The notes: a model not told the origin generated them from the sequence alone. Shown: positions 1 to 6,945, counted from the stretch's first letter. The stretch: 8,922 nucleotides of DNA from Actinomycetota bacterium (GCA_009699765.1 WLNN01000047.1:1-8922), one strand, 5' to 3'. Program-made: numbers and translations.

Positions 1-183
1 AGCGAGCAATATTTGGGCACCATCTGAACCAGGCGAGACAATCACCCAACGTTTCTCAGGCGAAAGGTGAGCATCTTCAATGAGTGTGAAACCAAGATCA
101 TTTACGTAATGCGAGATTGCAGAGTCGTAATCATCGACGACTATTGCAATCATTCCCAAAGTAATTTTACTGAGATTGGCCAT
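1..183 (-). CDS. VOC (glyoxalase/bleomycin-resistance fold) family protein, 3' part outside window
   Basis: Only the first 61 codons are in the window; the gene runs off the left edge. The translation begins MANLSKITLGMIAIVVDDYD and continues with a stretch reading SAISHYVNDLGFTLIED, then KRWVIVSP and AQILLA. This is the usual first beta-alpha-beta-beta-beta half of a VOC module: a D-x-A-x-x-x-Y helix, then LGF, then a strand holding W and V. VOC proteins are small metal-binding enzymes (lyases, dioxygenases, resistance proteins), and the exact reaction cannot be told from this half. The ATG is supported by GGAG on the minus strand (plus positions 191-194), 7 bases upstream inside the end of the previous gene. 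Only 2 bases separate it from the YbaK-like gene, so the two are probably cotranscribed and translationally coupled. Confidence 0.85.
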   Translation of the reverse strand, partial: MANLSKITLGMIAIVVDDYDSAISHYVNDLGFTLIEDAHLSPEKRWVIVSPGSDGAQILLA

Positions 184-185
184 GA

Positions 186-674
186 TTAATCTCCAACAAC
201 AATTGGGGTCGCACCTGTGCATGCAATTAGCTCTGCATAGGATGTTGGATATACGCCATGCGGGTGTCCAGCTGCTGCCCAAACAACGTCGTATTCATTG
301 AGCGCTTCGTCAATCAGAGTTAGATCGGGCTTGGTTGTCCATCCAATGGGAGATACGCCTCCGATTGAGAAGCCAGAAAATTCTTTTACAAAGTTTGCGT
401 CAACCCGAAGAAGTTCTGTATGTGCAATTCCTTTGGCCACGAGTTCTGTATCTACGCGGTGGCGACCACTGGTGATGATTAATAATACTTTGTCGTCGGG
501 TGTTTTAAAAATTAGTGAAGAAGCGATTTGACCTACTTCAATTCCGAGAGCGGAAGCGGCATCTTGGGCTGTGCGCGCACTTTCACCCAAAACAGTAATT
601 GGGCCAGCAATCGCCAGCTCTTGCATCGCTGATGCAACTCTTTTTACCGCCGACTTCTCGAGGATGTGCTCCAT
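186..674 (-). CDS. YbaK/EbsC-type aminoacyl-tRNA deacylase (editing domain protein)
   Basis: This 162-residue protein fits the YbaK/ProX editing family, which hydrolyses mischarged tRNAs such as Cys-tRNA(Pro) in the cytoplasm. Visible family marks are SLIFK with Lys57 (the position of the conserved YbaK lysine), a strand VLLIITSG, the glycine-rich GGVSPIGW at about residues 105-112, and the C-terminal AAGHPHGVYPTSYAELI segment typical of this subgroup. The start was placed at the ATG at 674 because the family sequence begins at MEHILEK. The same frame stays open to 1064, but that extension is only the antisense of the divergent transporter gene. Which amino acid it edits is unknown. It heads a pair with the VOC gene, and a -10-like TAACCT lies 8 bases before the ATG. 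Confidence 0.87.
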   Translation of the reverse strand: MEHILEKSAVKRVASAMQELAIAGPITVLGESARTAQDAASALGIEVGQIASSLIFKTPDDKVLLIITSGRHRVDTELVAKGIAHTELLRVDANFVKEFSGFSIGGVSPIGWTTKPDLTLIDEALNEYDVVWAAAGHPHGVYPTSYAELIACTGATPIVVGD

Positions 675-682
675 AGTGTCCA

Positions 683-688
683 AGGTTA
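683..688 (-). promoter_or_regulatory. Candidate -10 box for the YbaK-like/VOC pair (leaderless)
   Basis: Read on the minus strand, TAACCT fits the TANNNT actinobacterial -10 pattern and ends 8 bases before the ATG at 674. No Shine-Dalgarno sequence is visible, so a leaderless or near-leaderless transcript is inferred. A weak -35 (TGGTCA, plus 707-712) lies 18 bases further upstream, inside the divergent gene. Confidence 0.4.
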
Positions 689-693
689 GGGGA

Positions 694-699
694 TAGGTT
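694..699 (+). promoter_or_regulatory. Candidate -10 box for the MFS transporter gene (leaderless)
   Basis: TAGGTT fits TANNNT and ends 6 bases before the GTG at 706, the spacing expected if transcription starts at the start codon. No convincing -35 is visible. The overlapping GGATAGG (691-697) could instead act as a weak ribosome binding site if transcription starts further upstream, so the call is tentative. Confidence 0.35.
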
Positions 700-705
700 T
701 CACCC

Positions 706-1905
706 GTGACCACAGCATTTAAGCGAGGGATAAGAGCCCGCAATTCATTATGGGCATCCTTCTTAATTATGGGAATCGCCTCAATGGCATGGGTTGCACG
801 CATTCCAGAGATTAAAGATGCAGTCGGCTTATCAAATGGCCAATTCGGATTTATTTTTCTGGGAGCAACAATAGGAGCTGTTTTAGGAGCCCAGGTTGCC
901 GGACGTGCAATACATACTTTTGGATCGCGTCCTGTAATTAACCTCTCCTCATTTTTGCTTCCGGCAGGGTTGGTGGCAATGGCTTTTGCTACAACCGCGC
1001 TCGAGCTATTTCTTGCCTTACTGGTTATGGGATTCGGATACGCGCTGACAGATATGTCGGTCAATACTCAAGCAGTCGTTGTTGAGAAAATTCTTGATCA
1101 AAAATGGATGTCTTCCTTTCATGGAATGTGGAGTGTCGGATCATTTCTAGTAACGGTCTTTGGGGGAATCATGATTGCTTTTATGACTCCAAAGGAAAAT
1201 CTCATCTGGGTTGGAGTAGTTTCGTTTTTAGCGTTTATTCCGGCAAATATTTATCTCTTATCTCCAGCTGAAGACGAACATGCCGGTGGCGGTGAAGAAG
1301 TTACAGAGGCAAAGATCCCTTTCTTTGGAAAATCAGTACTTCCACTATGGGCAATTGGATTAGGTTTGATCGCAGGCATGGTTGCCGAAGGCGCGGCAAG
1401 TGATTGGGGAGCGATATTGCTCCGAGACAATATGAATATTCCTAAGGGAATTTATGCTTCAGCATTTGCATCTTTTGCACTGGCAATGATTACCAGTCGC
1501 TTTCTTGGAGATAAAGCTTTAGAGAAATTCGGACCACGCAATACTGTTCGATATGGCGGGATGTATGGTGGAGCTGGATGGGCTATCTGTTTAGCAATTG
1601 CTATTCCATTGTCGAGTGTTGCAACTATCCCGGCGCTACTAATTGCCAATATTGGATTTATTTTTGCTGGTCTCGGAATTGGCCCGATGTTCCCTGCATT
1701 TATATTGGCAGCAAGTCGTCTTAAGGGAATTGCGCCTGCTGTTGCGATATCACGTGTGGGTGTTATAGGCATTGCCGGATTCTTTATCGGTCCAACATTT
1801 ACAGGGCTAATCGCAGAAGCGACTTCACTTTCGTGGGCGATGGCTTATCCGATTGGAATGATGGTGCTAGGTGGCTATATGTCTAGATCTATTAGCGAGG
1901 ATTAG
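706..1905 (+). CDS. MFS transporter, YbjJ-like
   Basis: The 399-residue protein is hydrophobic throughout and fits a 12-helix major facilitator of the inner membrane. The N-terminal half resembles E. coli YbjJ: AWVARIPEIKDAVGLSNGQF around 28-47, a loop with FGSRPV (72-77) after helix 2, and SFHGMWSVGSF around 137-147. A charged cytoplasmic loop at about 187-206 separates the halves. The second half opens with GMVAEGAASDWGAILL and ends with the GPTFTGLIAEATSLSWAM region typical of this group. The substrate cannot be read from the sequence; YbjJ-like members are often poorly characterised efflux or sugar-type carriers. The GTG at 706 is the only start that precedes helix 1 closely. The stop overlaps the stop of the convergent exporter gene by 4 bases, and no terminator lies between them. 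Confidence 0.87.
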   Translation: MTTAFKRGIRARNSLWASFLIMGIASMAWVARIPEIKDAVGLSNGQFGFIFLGATIGAVLGAQVAGRAIHTFGSRPVINLSSFLLPAGLVAMAFATTALELFLALLVMGFGYALTDMSVNTQAVVVEKILDQKWMSSFHGMWSVGSFLVTVFGGIMIAFMTPKENLIWVGVVSFLAFIPANIYLLSPAEDEHAGGGEEVTEAKIPFFGKSVLPLWAIGLGLIAGMVAEGAASDWGAILLRDNMNIPKGIYASAFASFALAMITSRFLGDKALEKFGPRNTVRYGGMYGGAGWAICLAIAIPLSSVATIPALLIANIGFIFAGLGIGPMFPAFILAASRLKGIAPAVAISRVGVIGIAGFFIGPTFTGLIAEATSLSWAMAYPIGMMVLGGYMSRSISED

Positions 1906-2645
1906 AAAATCCAGGTTTGTGCAATTGTAAAGAGTGCAATTGTAAAGAGAAGGTAAGCAAAAGCTTTTCGTAGCGCCGTAGGGGATGTAGAGCTTCCATA
2001 GTGCGATGATGCACTCGCAACAATAACTGCGCTAATCGCCATGATTGATGGAATGTGCCATTGCACTTGATCCCATAATGCATGGTGGCCCAAAAGTGCG
2101 GTGAGTGAATTTAGCGAGATGATTAAAAGTGATGTACCGGCTGCGATTTTTTGTGGAGTACCAAAGAAAAGAACGAGCACTGGGATCACAAGGAACCCAC
2201 CACCAATTCCGAAAATTCCAGTCATTGATCCAATTAAGAGTGAAATGAGCAGCAAAGTGCGGGCGGGCATTCGAGTTTGCGCATTTGCAAATGGTGGCCT
2301 CAACATGGACGCACCTGCAAGAATCAATACAGCTGCAAAACCAGTTGTTATAAATGCATCTGAGAAGGTATCAGCGATAGAAGAGAAGCCGAGATTTGTG
2401 ATGAGCCCAATGGACCAAATTATTAGCGCTTCTCGATAGAGAATTTCTTTACTACGCATCTTTGGTATTGCTCCAGAGAGCGCAGCAAGAAAAACCACTG
2501 CGAGAGCCGCGGTTGTAGCTTGGTGTGGTGAAAAATCAAAGAGATAAATTAAAATTGGTACAGAGAGCATTGCTCCGCCTGCACCAACATATCCGAGGAC
2601 TGAGCCGATAAATGCTCCGGCAAGCAACGCTCCTAAGATTTCCAT
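1902..2645 (-). CDS. Sulfite exporter TauE/SafE family membrane protein
   Basis: This 247-residue protein of about eight membrane segments shows the internal duplication of the TauE/SafE (DUF81) family. The glycine-rich GAGGAMLSVPIL at 21-32 recurs as GIGGGFLVIPVL at 146-157, and each copy is followed by an A-T/G-T-S-rich helix (QATTAALAVVF, KIAAGTSLLII). Family members export small anions, such as sulfite, sulfoacetate or other organosulfur compounds, across the inner membrane; the substrate here is unknown. The length is close to the usual 240-260. The ATG at 2645 starts directly at helix 1, with only a weak purine stretch (GAGAGA on the minus strand) before it. It lies downstream of doxX on the same strand, but a terminator separates them. 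Its 3' end overlaps the MFS gene tail to tail. Confidence 0.88.
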   Translation of the reverse strand: MEILGALLAGAFIGSVLGYVGAGGAMLSVPILIYLFDFSPHQATTAALAVVFLAALSGAIPKMRSKEILYREALIIWSIGLITNLGFSSIADTFSDAFITTGFAAVLILAGASMLRPPFANAQTRMPARTLLLISLLIGSMTGIFGIGGGFLVIPVLVLFFGTPQKIAAGTSLLIISLNSLTALLGHHALWDQVQWHIPSIMAISAVIVASASSHYGSSTSPTALRKAFAYLLFTIALFTIAQTWIF

Positions 2646-2662
2646 AAGTGCATTCTCTCTCG

Positions 2663-2700
2663 AAAAAGGTAAAGCCCCCCGATTTCTCGAGGGGCTTTAC
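2663..2700 (-). terminator. Intrinsic terminator after the DoxX gene
   Basis: A perfect 10-bp stem, GTAAAGCCCC (2669-2678) pairing with GGGGCTTTAC (2691-2700), encloses a 12-base loop. On the minus strand it is followed by five T residues (plus 2663-2667). It lies between the doxX stop and the TauE start, so it should end the doxX message. The stem also carries A/T pairs at its base, so some function on the opposite strand is possible, but there is no gene to terminate there. Confidence 0.85.
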
Positions 2701-2711
2701 GATGAATTTAT

Positions 2712-3131
2712 TTATGCAAAGAGTGCAATCGAACCTAGGCTTGGACCGAAATCTGTAAGCAGTCCGCCGGCAACGAGTGCGAAGAGAATAAGAGCTGCGC
2801 CACCTAATGCGAGATCTTTATTAAATGCCATTGTTTCCTGCATCTTTGTATTTGCATCTGTCTCTTTCCAGTACTGATGGAAGATAAGAGCTGCAAGAAT
2901 CACGGTGATTGCAATCAAGAGCGCTGCAAGATCAACCCATGTTCCGAGAACAATAAGAATTCCGCCGATTAGAAAGGTAAGGCCAGAGCCCATAACACCG
3001 AGCTTTGCTGCTGGAAGCTTCTTGTATTTTGCATACCCTGTCATTGCTTCTAGGTTCTTAAAGTGCGCAAAGCCGGCACCGATCCATAGTGCGCCAAAGA
3101 AGATGCGGCCGATGATAAGAATTGCGTTCAA
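2712..3131 (-). CDS. DoxX family membrane protein
   Basis: The 139-residue protein has four predicted membrane helices (about 4-22, 46-63, 68-87 and 105-125), the layout of DoxX. Characteristic stretches are GRIFFGALWIGAGFAHFKNL near the N-terminus, AKYKKLPAAKLGVMGSG before helix 2, and HQYWKETDANTKMQE after helix 3. In other bacteria DoxX-like proteins are tied to thiosulfate or sulfur chemistry, or to the oxidative-stress response with SodA and SseA. That role is not shown here, though the next gene is a TauE/SafE exporter. The start is TTG: GGGAGA lies 5 bases upstream and an in-frame TAG lies six codons upstream, so no ATG is available before the first helix. A promoter and palindromic operator are proposed upstream. 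Confidence 0.86.
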   Translation of the reverse strand: MNAILIIGRIFFGALWIGAGFAHFKNLEAMTGYAKYKKLPAAKLGVMGSGLTFLIGGILIVLGTWVDLAALLIAITVILAALIFHQYWKETDANTKMQETMAFNKDLALGGAALILFALVAGGLLTDFGPSLGSIALFA

Positions 3132-3198
3132 GTGATTCTCCCTTTTCTATGCTGGTTTTATATTTTGGTCTTTTGCTTGCCTTTCACTGCTTCTTCGA

Positions 3199-3226
3199 AG
3201 GGTAGAGGCTGTAGTTGAAATTTCAA
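3199..3226 (-). promoter_or_regulatory. Candidate sigma70-type promoter of the DoxX gene
   Basis: On the minus strand, TTGAAA (plus 3221-3226) is separated by 16 bases from TACCCT (plus 3199-3204), close to a housekeeping -35/-10 pair. The -35 lies inside the 18-bp palindrome at 3212-3229, so a bound regulator would block polymerase. The leader would be about 60 bases and carries the GGGAGA ribosome binding site. A second AT-rich -10 candidate (TATAAA, plus 3157-3162) lies closer to the gene but has no good -35. Confidence 0.5.
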
Positions 3227-3229
3227 CTA
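3212..3229. promoter_or_regulatory. 18-bp perfect palindrome, probable repressor operator
   Basis: TAGTTGAAATTTCAACTA is identical to its own reverse complement across all 18 bases. It overlaps the proposed -35 box of the doxX promoter. Its length and the TTGAA/TTCAA half-sites are of the kind bound by winged-helix dimers such as MarR-family regulators; that family assignment is inference. No regulator gene is next to it in this window. It is about 75 bases from the LexA box, so it should serve the leftward gene rather than the SOS operon. Confidence 0.6.
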
Positions 3230-3275
3230 ACTCACGCTCACAACACGCCAGAAACTCTCAAGGCGAAGTCGAGCG

Positions 3276-3304
3276 TTGCTCTTGTCGGTGGGGTGGGCTA
3301 TTTT
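3276..3304 (+). promoter_or_regulatory. Candidate promoter of the SOS operon
   Basis: TTGCTC (3276-3281) and TATTTT (3299-3304) are 17 bases apart. Transcription would begin near 3311, in the middle of the LexA box, giving a leader of about 57 bases. An alternative is TATAAA at 3334-3339, with the LexA box over its -35 region. In either case bound LexA would occlude polymerase. The sequence does not decide between them. Confidence 0.4.
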
Positions 3305-3323
3305 TCGAACATCTGTTCGAAAA
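3302..3323. promoter_or_regulatory. LexA binding site (SOS box)
   Basis: Two perfect 10-bp arms, TTTTCGAACA (3302-3311) and TGTTCGAAAA (3314-3323), flank a 2-base centre. The core CGAACATCTGTTCG (3306-3319) matches the Gram-positive and actinobacterial LexA pattern CGAAC-N4-GTTCG. It lies 44 bases before the first gene of an operon encoding two translesion-type polymerases, which are classical LexA targets. Pattern and context agree, so the assignment is strong even without knowing this organism's own LexA. Confidence 0.9.
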
Positions 3324-3352
3324 GATATCTCCTTATAAAACATTGATTTAAG

Positions 3353-3361
3353 AAAGGGAGG
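3353..3361 (+). promoter_or_regulatory. Strong ribosome binding site deciding the DUF6504 start
   Basis: AAAGGGAGG is a near-ideal Shine-Dalgarno sequence with 6 bases before the GTG at 3368. This fixes the GTG as the start in preference to the TTG at 3364 or the ATG at 3375, which are in other frames. It is the strongest such site in the window and contrasts with the dnaE2 gene behind it, which has none. Confidence 0.7.
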
Positions 3362-3367
3362 CCTTGC

Positions 3368-3646
3368 GTGGCGCATGAAGTCATTCCAGCGGGTGAAGTC
3401 CTTATTGATGGCGCGATCACTCCTATTGAATTCACCTTTAAGGGGCGACGCTTTCGCATCCATTCAGTCCTCTCGCGCTGGTGCGAATCCGGGGGATGGT
3501 GGAACCGGATTAGCGATGGCAAATATCGTCCCGATGATCAAGGGCGCGCACTGTGGAGGGTTGAAGCTGCACCCATCGGCGCGCTCACAACATTTCAACT
3601 CGAACGCGATGAAACAACAGGGCAGTGGATTGTGAGAACGATTTAA
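3368..3646 (+). CDS. DUF6504 family protein, first gene of the SOS operon
   Basis: The 92-residue soluble protein resembles the small DUF6504 proteins that I recall lying beside DnaE2 and Y-polymerase genes in actinobacteria. Visible marks are IEFTFKGRRFRIHSVLSRW (20-38), the SGGWWNRISDG segment, ALWRVEAAP (61-69) and a closing strand TGQWIVRTI. These suggest a compact all-beta fold rich in Trp and Arg. Its function is not known; I infer an accessory role in translesion synthesis from its place directly behind a LexA box and 14 bases before the polymerase gene. There are no catalytic motifs, signal peptide or membrane segments. It is far too short to be ImuA', the RecA-like partner in mycobacteria. 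The start is GTG with an excellent ribosome binding site. Confidence 0.8.
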   Translation: MAHEVIPAGEVLIDGAITPIEFTFKGRRFRIHSVLSRWCESGGWWNRISDGKYRPDDQGRALWRVEAAPIGALTTFQLERDETTGQWIVRTI

Positions 3647-3660
3647 CTCGTTCATAAATT

Positions 3661-6600
3661 ATGAGCTTTATCCATCTACGCACTACAAGTGCATACTCTT
3701 TTAAGTACGGCACAACCATGCCGCGCGATCTAGTAGAACGCGCCGCCGAATTTGAAATGCCGGCACTGGCACTTACTGATCGTGATTCACTTGCCGGCAC
3801 AATTCGTTTTGCAAAGAGCGCTCTTAAATCTGGCATTGCCCCGATCATCGGTATCAATCTTCAAATAGATCTCATTAACTCCGAATCCGTGGGCATTGCA
3901 TCGGATCGTAAAAATTTACCTCGCGTCACCATTCTCGCCGGTAGCGATGGGGGATATCGCAATCTTATGCACCTCTATCGTGGCATCACTTTTGCTTCAC
4001 CTGATCGAACCCCAGTTATCACTCTCGATATTTTGCAACGTTTTGCCGAACATAGCACGAAGCTCTATCTCTTACATGGCCCCGAGTCTCCAGTATCAGA
4101 GGCGATTGCACTTCACAGATTCGATATTGCGATGGATATTTTTAATAAGACTCGCCCCTATTTTGCAGATCATGCAATCGAATGTGTCTCACATTTAGTA
4201 GCTGGCAACGGCCCTCGCTCTACTGCGCATGCCGCAAGGTCTTTGGTCTTTGCTCGCGAACACGATATCGATGCAGTAATCACTAATGCAGTACGAATGC
4301 GAGATCGCAGCGATGGGCCGGTTGCAGATATTCTTGATTGCGCACGTCAATTAGTTCCACTCGATAGACGCCATCTCGAACGCCGTAATGCCGAAGCATT
4401 TCTTAAATCAACTGATGAGATGCATTCACTTGCAGCCGAAATCGCGCGAGCTGCTGGCGAAGGTTCGCCGCGGTTATTACTCAAGAGCACTCGCGAGTGG
4501 GCCGAGCGATCGCTTCTCTCACCGCAACGCGATATCGGTCTTGGCGATGTTCATCTACCCGAAAGTCATGTTGTTGGCGCAGCCAGCGCTGCAGATATGC
4601 GTCGTGTGTTGCGCGAACGCAGCGAGTCAGGACTTAATTGGCGTTATACCGATAGCGATCGCATTCGCACCGCGCGTGCTCGCCTCGATGACGAACTAGC
4701 AACGGTAGCAACACTGGGATTTGAGTCTTATTTTCTTACCGTTGCAGATATCACCGATATGGCGCGTGAAAAAAGTATTCGCGTTGCAGCTCGCGGCTCT
4801 GGCGCTGGATCGCTGATCTGTCATTTACTCGGAATCTCTGGAGTCGATCCCATCGAACACGGTTTATTAATGGAACGTTTCTGTTCGCCACTACGTCGTG
4901 CGCTACCTGATATTGATATCGATGTTGAATCCGCAAGACGACTTGAGATTTACGATGGCATCTTTGCTCGATATGGCGCGCCATCTTTTACAGTACCCAG
5001 TGCGATATCTCGTTGTGCCACTGTTTCAATGGTTGAGACCTATCGCGCCCGACATGCAATTCGCGATGCTGGCGCAGCACTTGGGCTGCCAGCTGTTGAA
5101 ATCAATCTCCTTGCAAAATCAATGCCACATGTGCGCGCTGCAAATATCTCTGCAGCGCTTGCCTCTCTTCCCGAACTCAAATCACTTAATACATCTGCGC
5201 CACTAATGGCGATGACTATTGCAATGGCTCAACGCCTCGACGGTCTGCCACGACACCTTGCAATGCACCCATGTGCAATTGCTTTATCTGATGCCACTTT
5301 GCTTGATCGTGCGCCGCTACAAATTAGCGCCGGTGGATATCCGATGCTCGAATTCGATAAAGATGACGTTGAAGATATTGGCTTGCTTAAACTTGATGTT
5401 CTTGGTGTGCGGATGCAATCTGCCATTGCACATGCAGTCTCTGAGATTCGCCGTACTGCAGATCCTAAATTTGATATTGATGCAGTACCGCTAGATGACC
5501 CTGATACATATAAATTAATTCAATCGACTCAGACCTTAGGTCTCTTTCAAATCGAGAGCCCAGGACAGCGCGAACTCGTTGGAAAATTACAGCCGCGCAC
5601 CTTTAACGATCTCGTTATTGATATTTCGCTCTTTCGCCCAGGGCCAGTCAAAAGCGACATGATTCGTCCATTCCTCAACGCCCGCGGTGGTTTTACCGAA
5701 CCTCAGTTGATTCACCCTACTTTGGCACCAATTTTGCAAGAGACAGAGGGCGTTGTCGTTTTTCACGAACAAGTCATCTCCATTATTTCAGTGATGACCG
5801 GCATCTCTTTAGCGGCTGCAGATGAAAAACGTAGATCACTCGGCAGTAAAGAGGGACAACAAGAAGTCTGCGATTGGTTCTTTCCAGCTGCAACCAACAA
5901 TGGATATGAACTCGCAACAATCACAACGGTCTGGGATATCTTGCGCGCTTTTGCATCCTTTGGTTTCTGTAAGGCACATGCTGCTGCCTTTGCTCTTCCT
6001 ACATATCAATCTGCATGGCTTAAAACACATTACCCGGCAGCATTTATTTCGGGGGTCCTCACTCATGATCCAGGGATGTACCCCAAGCGATTAATGCTGG
6101 ATGAAGCCAGGCAGATGGGTGTGCCACTAGGGCCTCTTGATATCAATCATTCACATGGCGACTATCAGGTCGAACGTATTGATGCGGTTGATGGCATTCG
6201 AATTGCACTTAGCGCAGTTAGCGGAGCTAGCGCAAATGAAGTTCGGACAATCTCTAAAGGTCAGCCTTATATGGATCTCGCTGATTTTTATCGTCGTTCT
6301 GGTGCATCTGTAACAACGATAGAGACTCTTATTCTTACTGGAGCTTTTGATCGCGTACATACCGATGCTGATATCAATCATCGTGATTTGTTATTACATC
6401 TTGCCGATCTTCATAAAACATCAGCACCGGCACTTTCAGGTGCGCAGATGTCTCTGGCACTCGCCCCACCACTTCTTCAATCAAGTGGCTTACCGGCAAT
6501 GAGCAGTAGCGAGAAGATGAGCAATGAGCTCTCACGTCTTGGTATGGATGTTACGGCCCATCTCTTATCGGAGTACTCAGAATTCCTTAATGCAATCGGT

Positions 6601-6945
6601 GCTACTCGATCATGTGATCTTCTACAGCAACGCAGTAATAGCAGCGTCCTAGTAGCTGGAGTAAAAGTGGCGTTGCAATCACCGCCAGTACGATCAGGTA
6701 AGCGCGTACTCTTTCTCTCACTTGATGATGGTTATGGCTGTAGCGATGCAACATTCTTTCCTGATGTGCTTGAGGCACAATCCGGTCAGTATGCGCAGAC
6801 CCTTTACGCCACCTCACTCTTCTTAGTTCGAGGTGCTACTCGTCGTACTGGCGAACGAGGTATTTCGATTCGCGCCACAGGTGTTTGGGATTTGCAAAGC
6901 GCCTACCAGGCTTGGAATCTTAAGAAAGGTAGTGTGGCGATATGA
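3661..6945 (+). CDS. dnaE2: DnaE2-type error-prone DNA polymerase III alpha subunit
   Basis: This 1094-residue C-family polymerase has the domain order PHP (about 1-280), palm/fingers (about 330-850), helix-hairpin-helix (860-900) and OB fold (980-1080). The catalytic aspartates are Asp417 and Asp419 in LPDIDIDV and Asp579 in LLKLDVLG. Further motifs include RGSGAGSL, YFLTVADI, GLFQIESPGQREL, DISLFRPGPV and FGFCKAHAAAFALP. Q929-MSL resembles the internal sliding-clamp motif. The PHP domain is degenerate: LRTTS replaces LHCHS, and LTDRD replaces LTDHD, so metal-dependent proofreading is unlikely. Length and neighbours point to the damage-inducible DnaE2/ImuC branch rather than replicative DnaE1, and a separate dnaE1 is expected elsewhere. 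The ATG has no Shine-Dalgarno and follows the DUF6504 stop by 14 bases, suggesting reinitiation. The stop overlaps dinB. Confidence 0.9.
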   Translation: MSFIHLRTTSAYSFKYGTTMPRDLVERAAEFEMPALALTDRDSLAGTIRFAKSALKSGIAPIIGINLQIDLINSESVGIASDRKNLPRVTILAGSDGGYRNLMHLYRGITFASPDRTPVITLDILQRFAEHSTKLYLLHGPESPVSEAIALHRFDIAMDIFNKTRPYFADHAIECVSHLVAGNGPRSTAHAARSLVFAREHDIDAVITNAVRMRDRSDGPVADILDCARQLVPLDRRHLERRNAEAFLKSTDEMHSLAAEIARAAGEGSPRLLLKSTREWAERSLLSPQRDIGLGDVHLPESHVVGAASAADMRRVLRERSESGLNWRYTDSDRIRTARARLDDELATVATLGFESYFLTVADITDMAREKSIRVAARGSGAGSLICHLLGISGVDPIEHGLLMERFCSPLRRALPDIDIDVESARRLEIYDGIFARYGAPSFTVPSAISRCATVSMVETYRARHAIRDAGAALGLPAVEINLLAKSMPHVRAANISAALASLPELKSLNTSAPLMAMTIAMAQRLDGLPRHLAMHPCAIALSDATLLDRAPLQISAGGYPMLEFDKDDVEDIGLLKLDVLGVRMQSAIAHAVSEIRRTADPKFDIDAVPLDDPDTYKLIQSTQTLGLFQIESPGQRELVGKLQPRTFNDLVIDISLFRPGPVKSDMIRPFLNARGGFTEPQLIHPTLAPILQETEGVVVFHEQVISIISVMTGISLAAADEKRRSLGSKEGQQEVCDWFFPAATNNGYELATITTVWDILRAFASFGFCKAHAAAFALPTYQSAWLKTHYPAAFISGVLTHDPGMYPKRLMLDEARQMGVPLGPLDINHSHGDYQVERIDAVDGIRIALSAVSGASANEVRTISKGQPYMDLADFYRRSGASVTTIETLILTGAFDRVHTDADINHRDLLLHLADLHKTSAPALSGAQMSLALAPPLLQSSGLPAMSSSEKMSNELSRLGMDVTAHLLSEYSEFLNAIGATRSCDLLQQRSNSSVLVAGVKVALQSPPVRSGKRVLFLSLDDGYGCSDATFFPDVLEAQSGQYAQTLYATSLFLVRGATRRTGERGISIRATGVWDLQSAYQAWNLKKGSVAI

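Noticed and set aside
675..1064. N-terminal extension of the YbaK-like gene to a 292-residue open frame.
   Set aside because: The extra residues are the antisense of the MFS gene and show no fold or family resemblance; the family sequence begins at the ATG at 674.
3193..3200. CTTCGAAG 8-bp palindrome near the doxX promoter.
   Set aside because: It is too short to stand out from chance and lacks the extended arms of the LexA box or the 18-bp palindrome.
3230..3300. Possible small gene or RNA between the doxX operator and the LexA box.
   Set aside because: There is no start codon with a ribosome binding site and no stable hairpin; I see only the candidate SOS promoter elements at its right end.
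3375..3635. Overlapping open frame of 86 codons inside the DUF6504 gene.
   Set aside because: It is a frame shadow. The GTG frame at 3368 has the ideal ribosome binding site and matches a known family.
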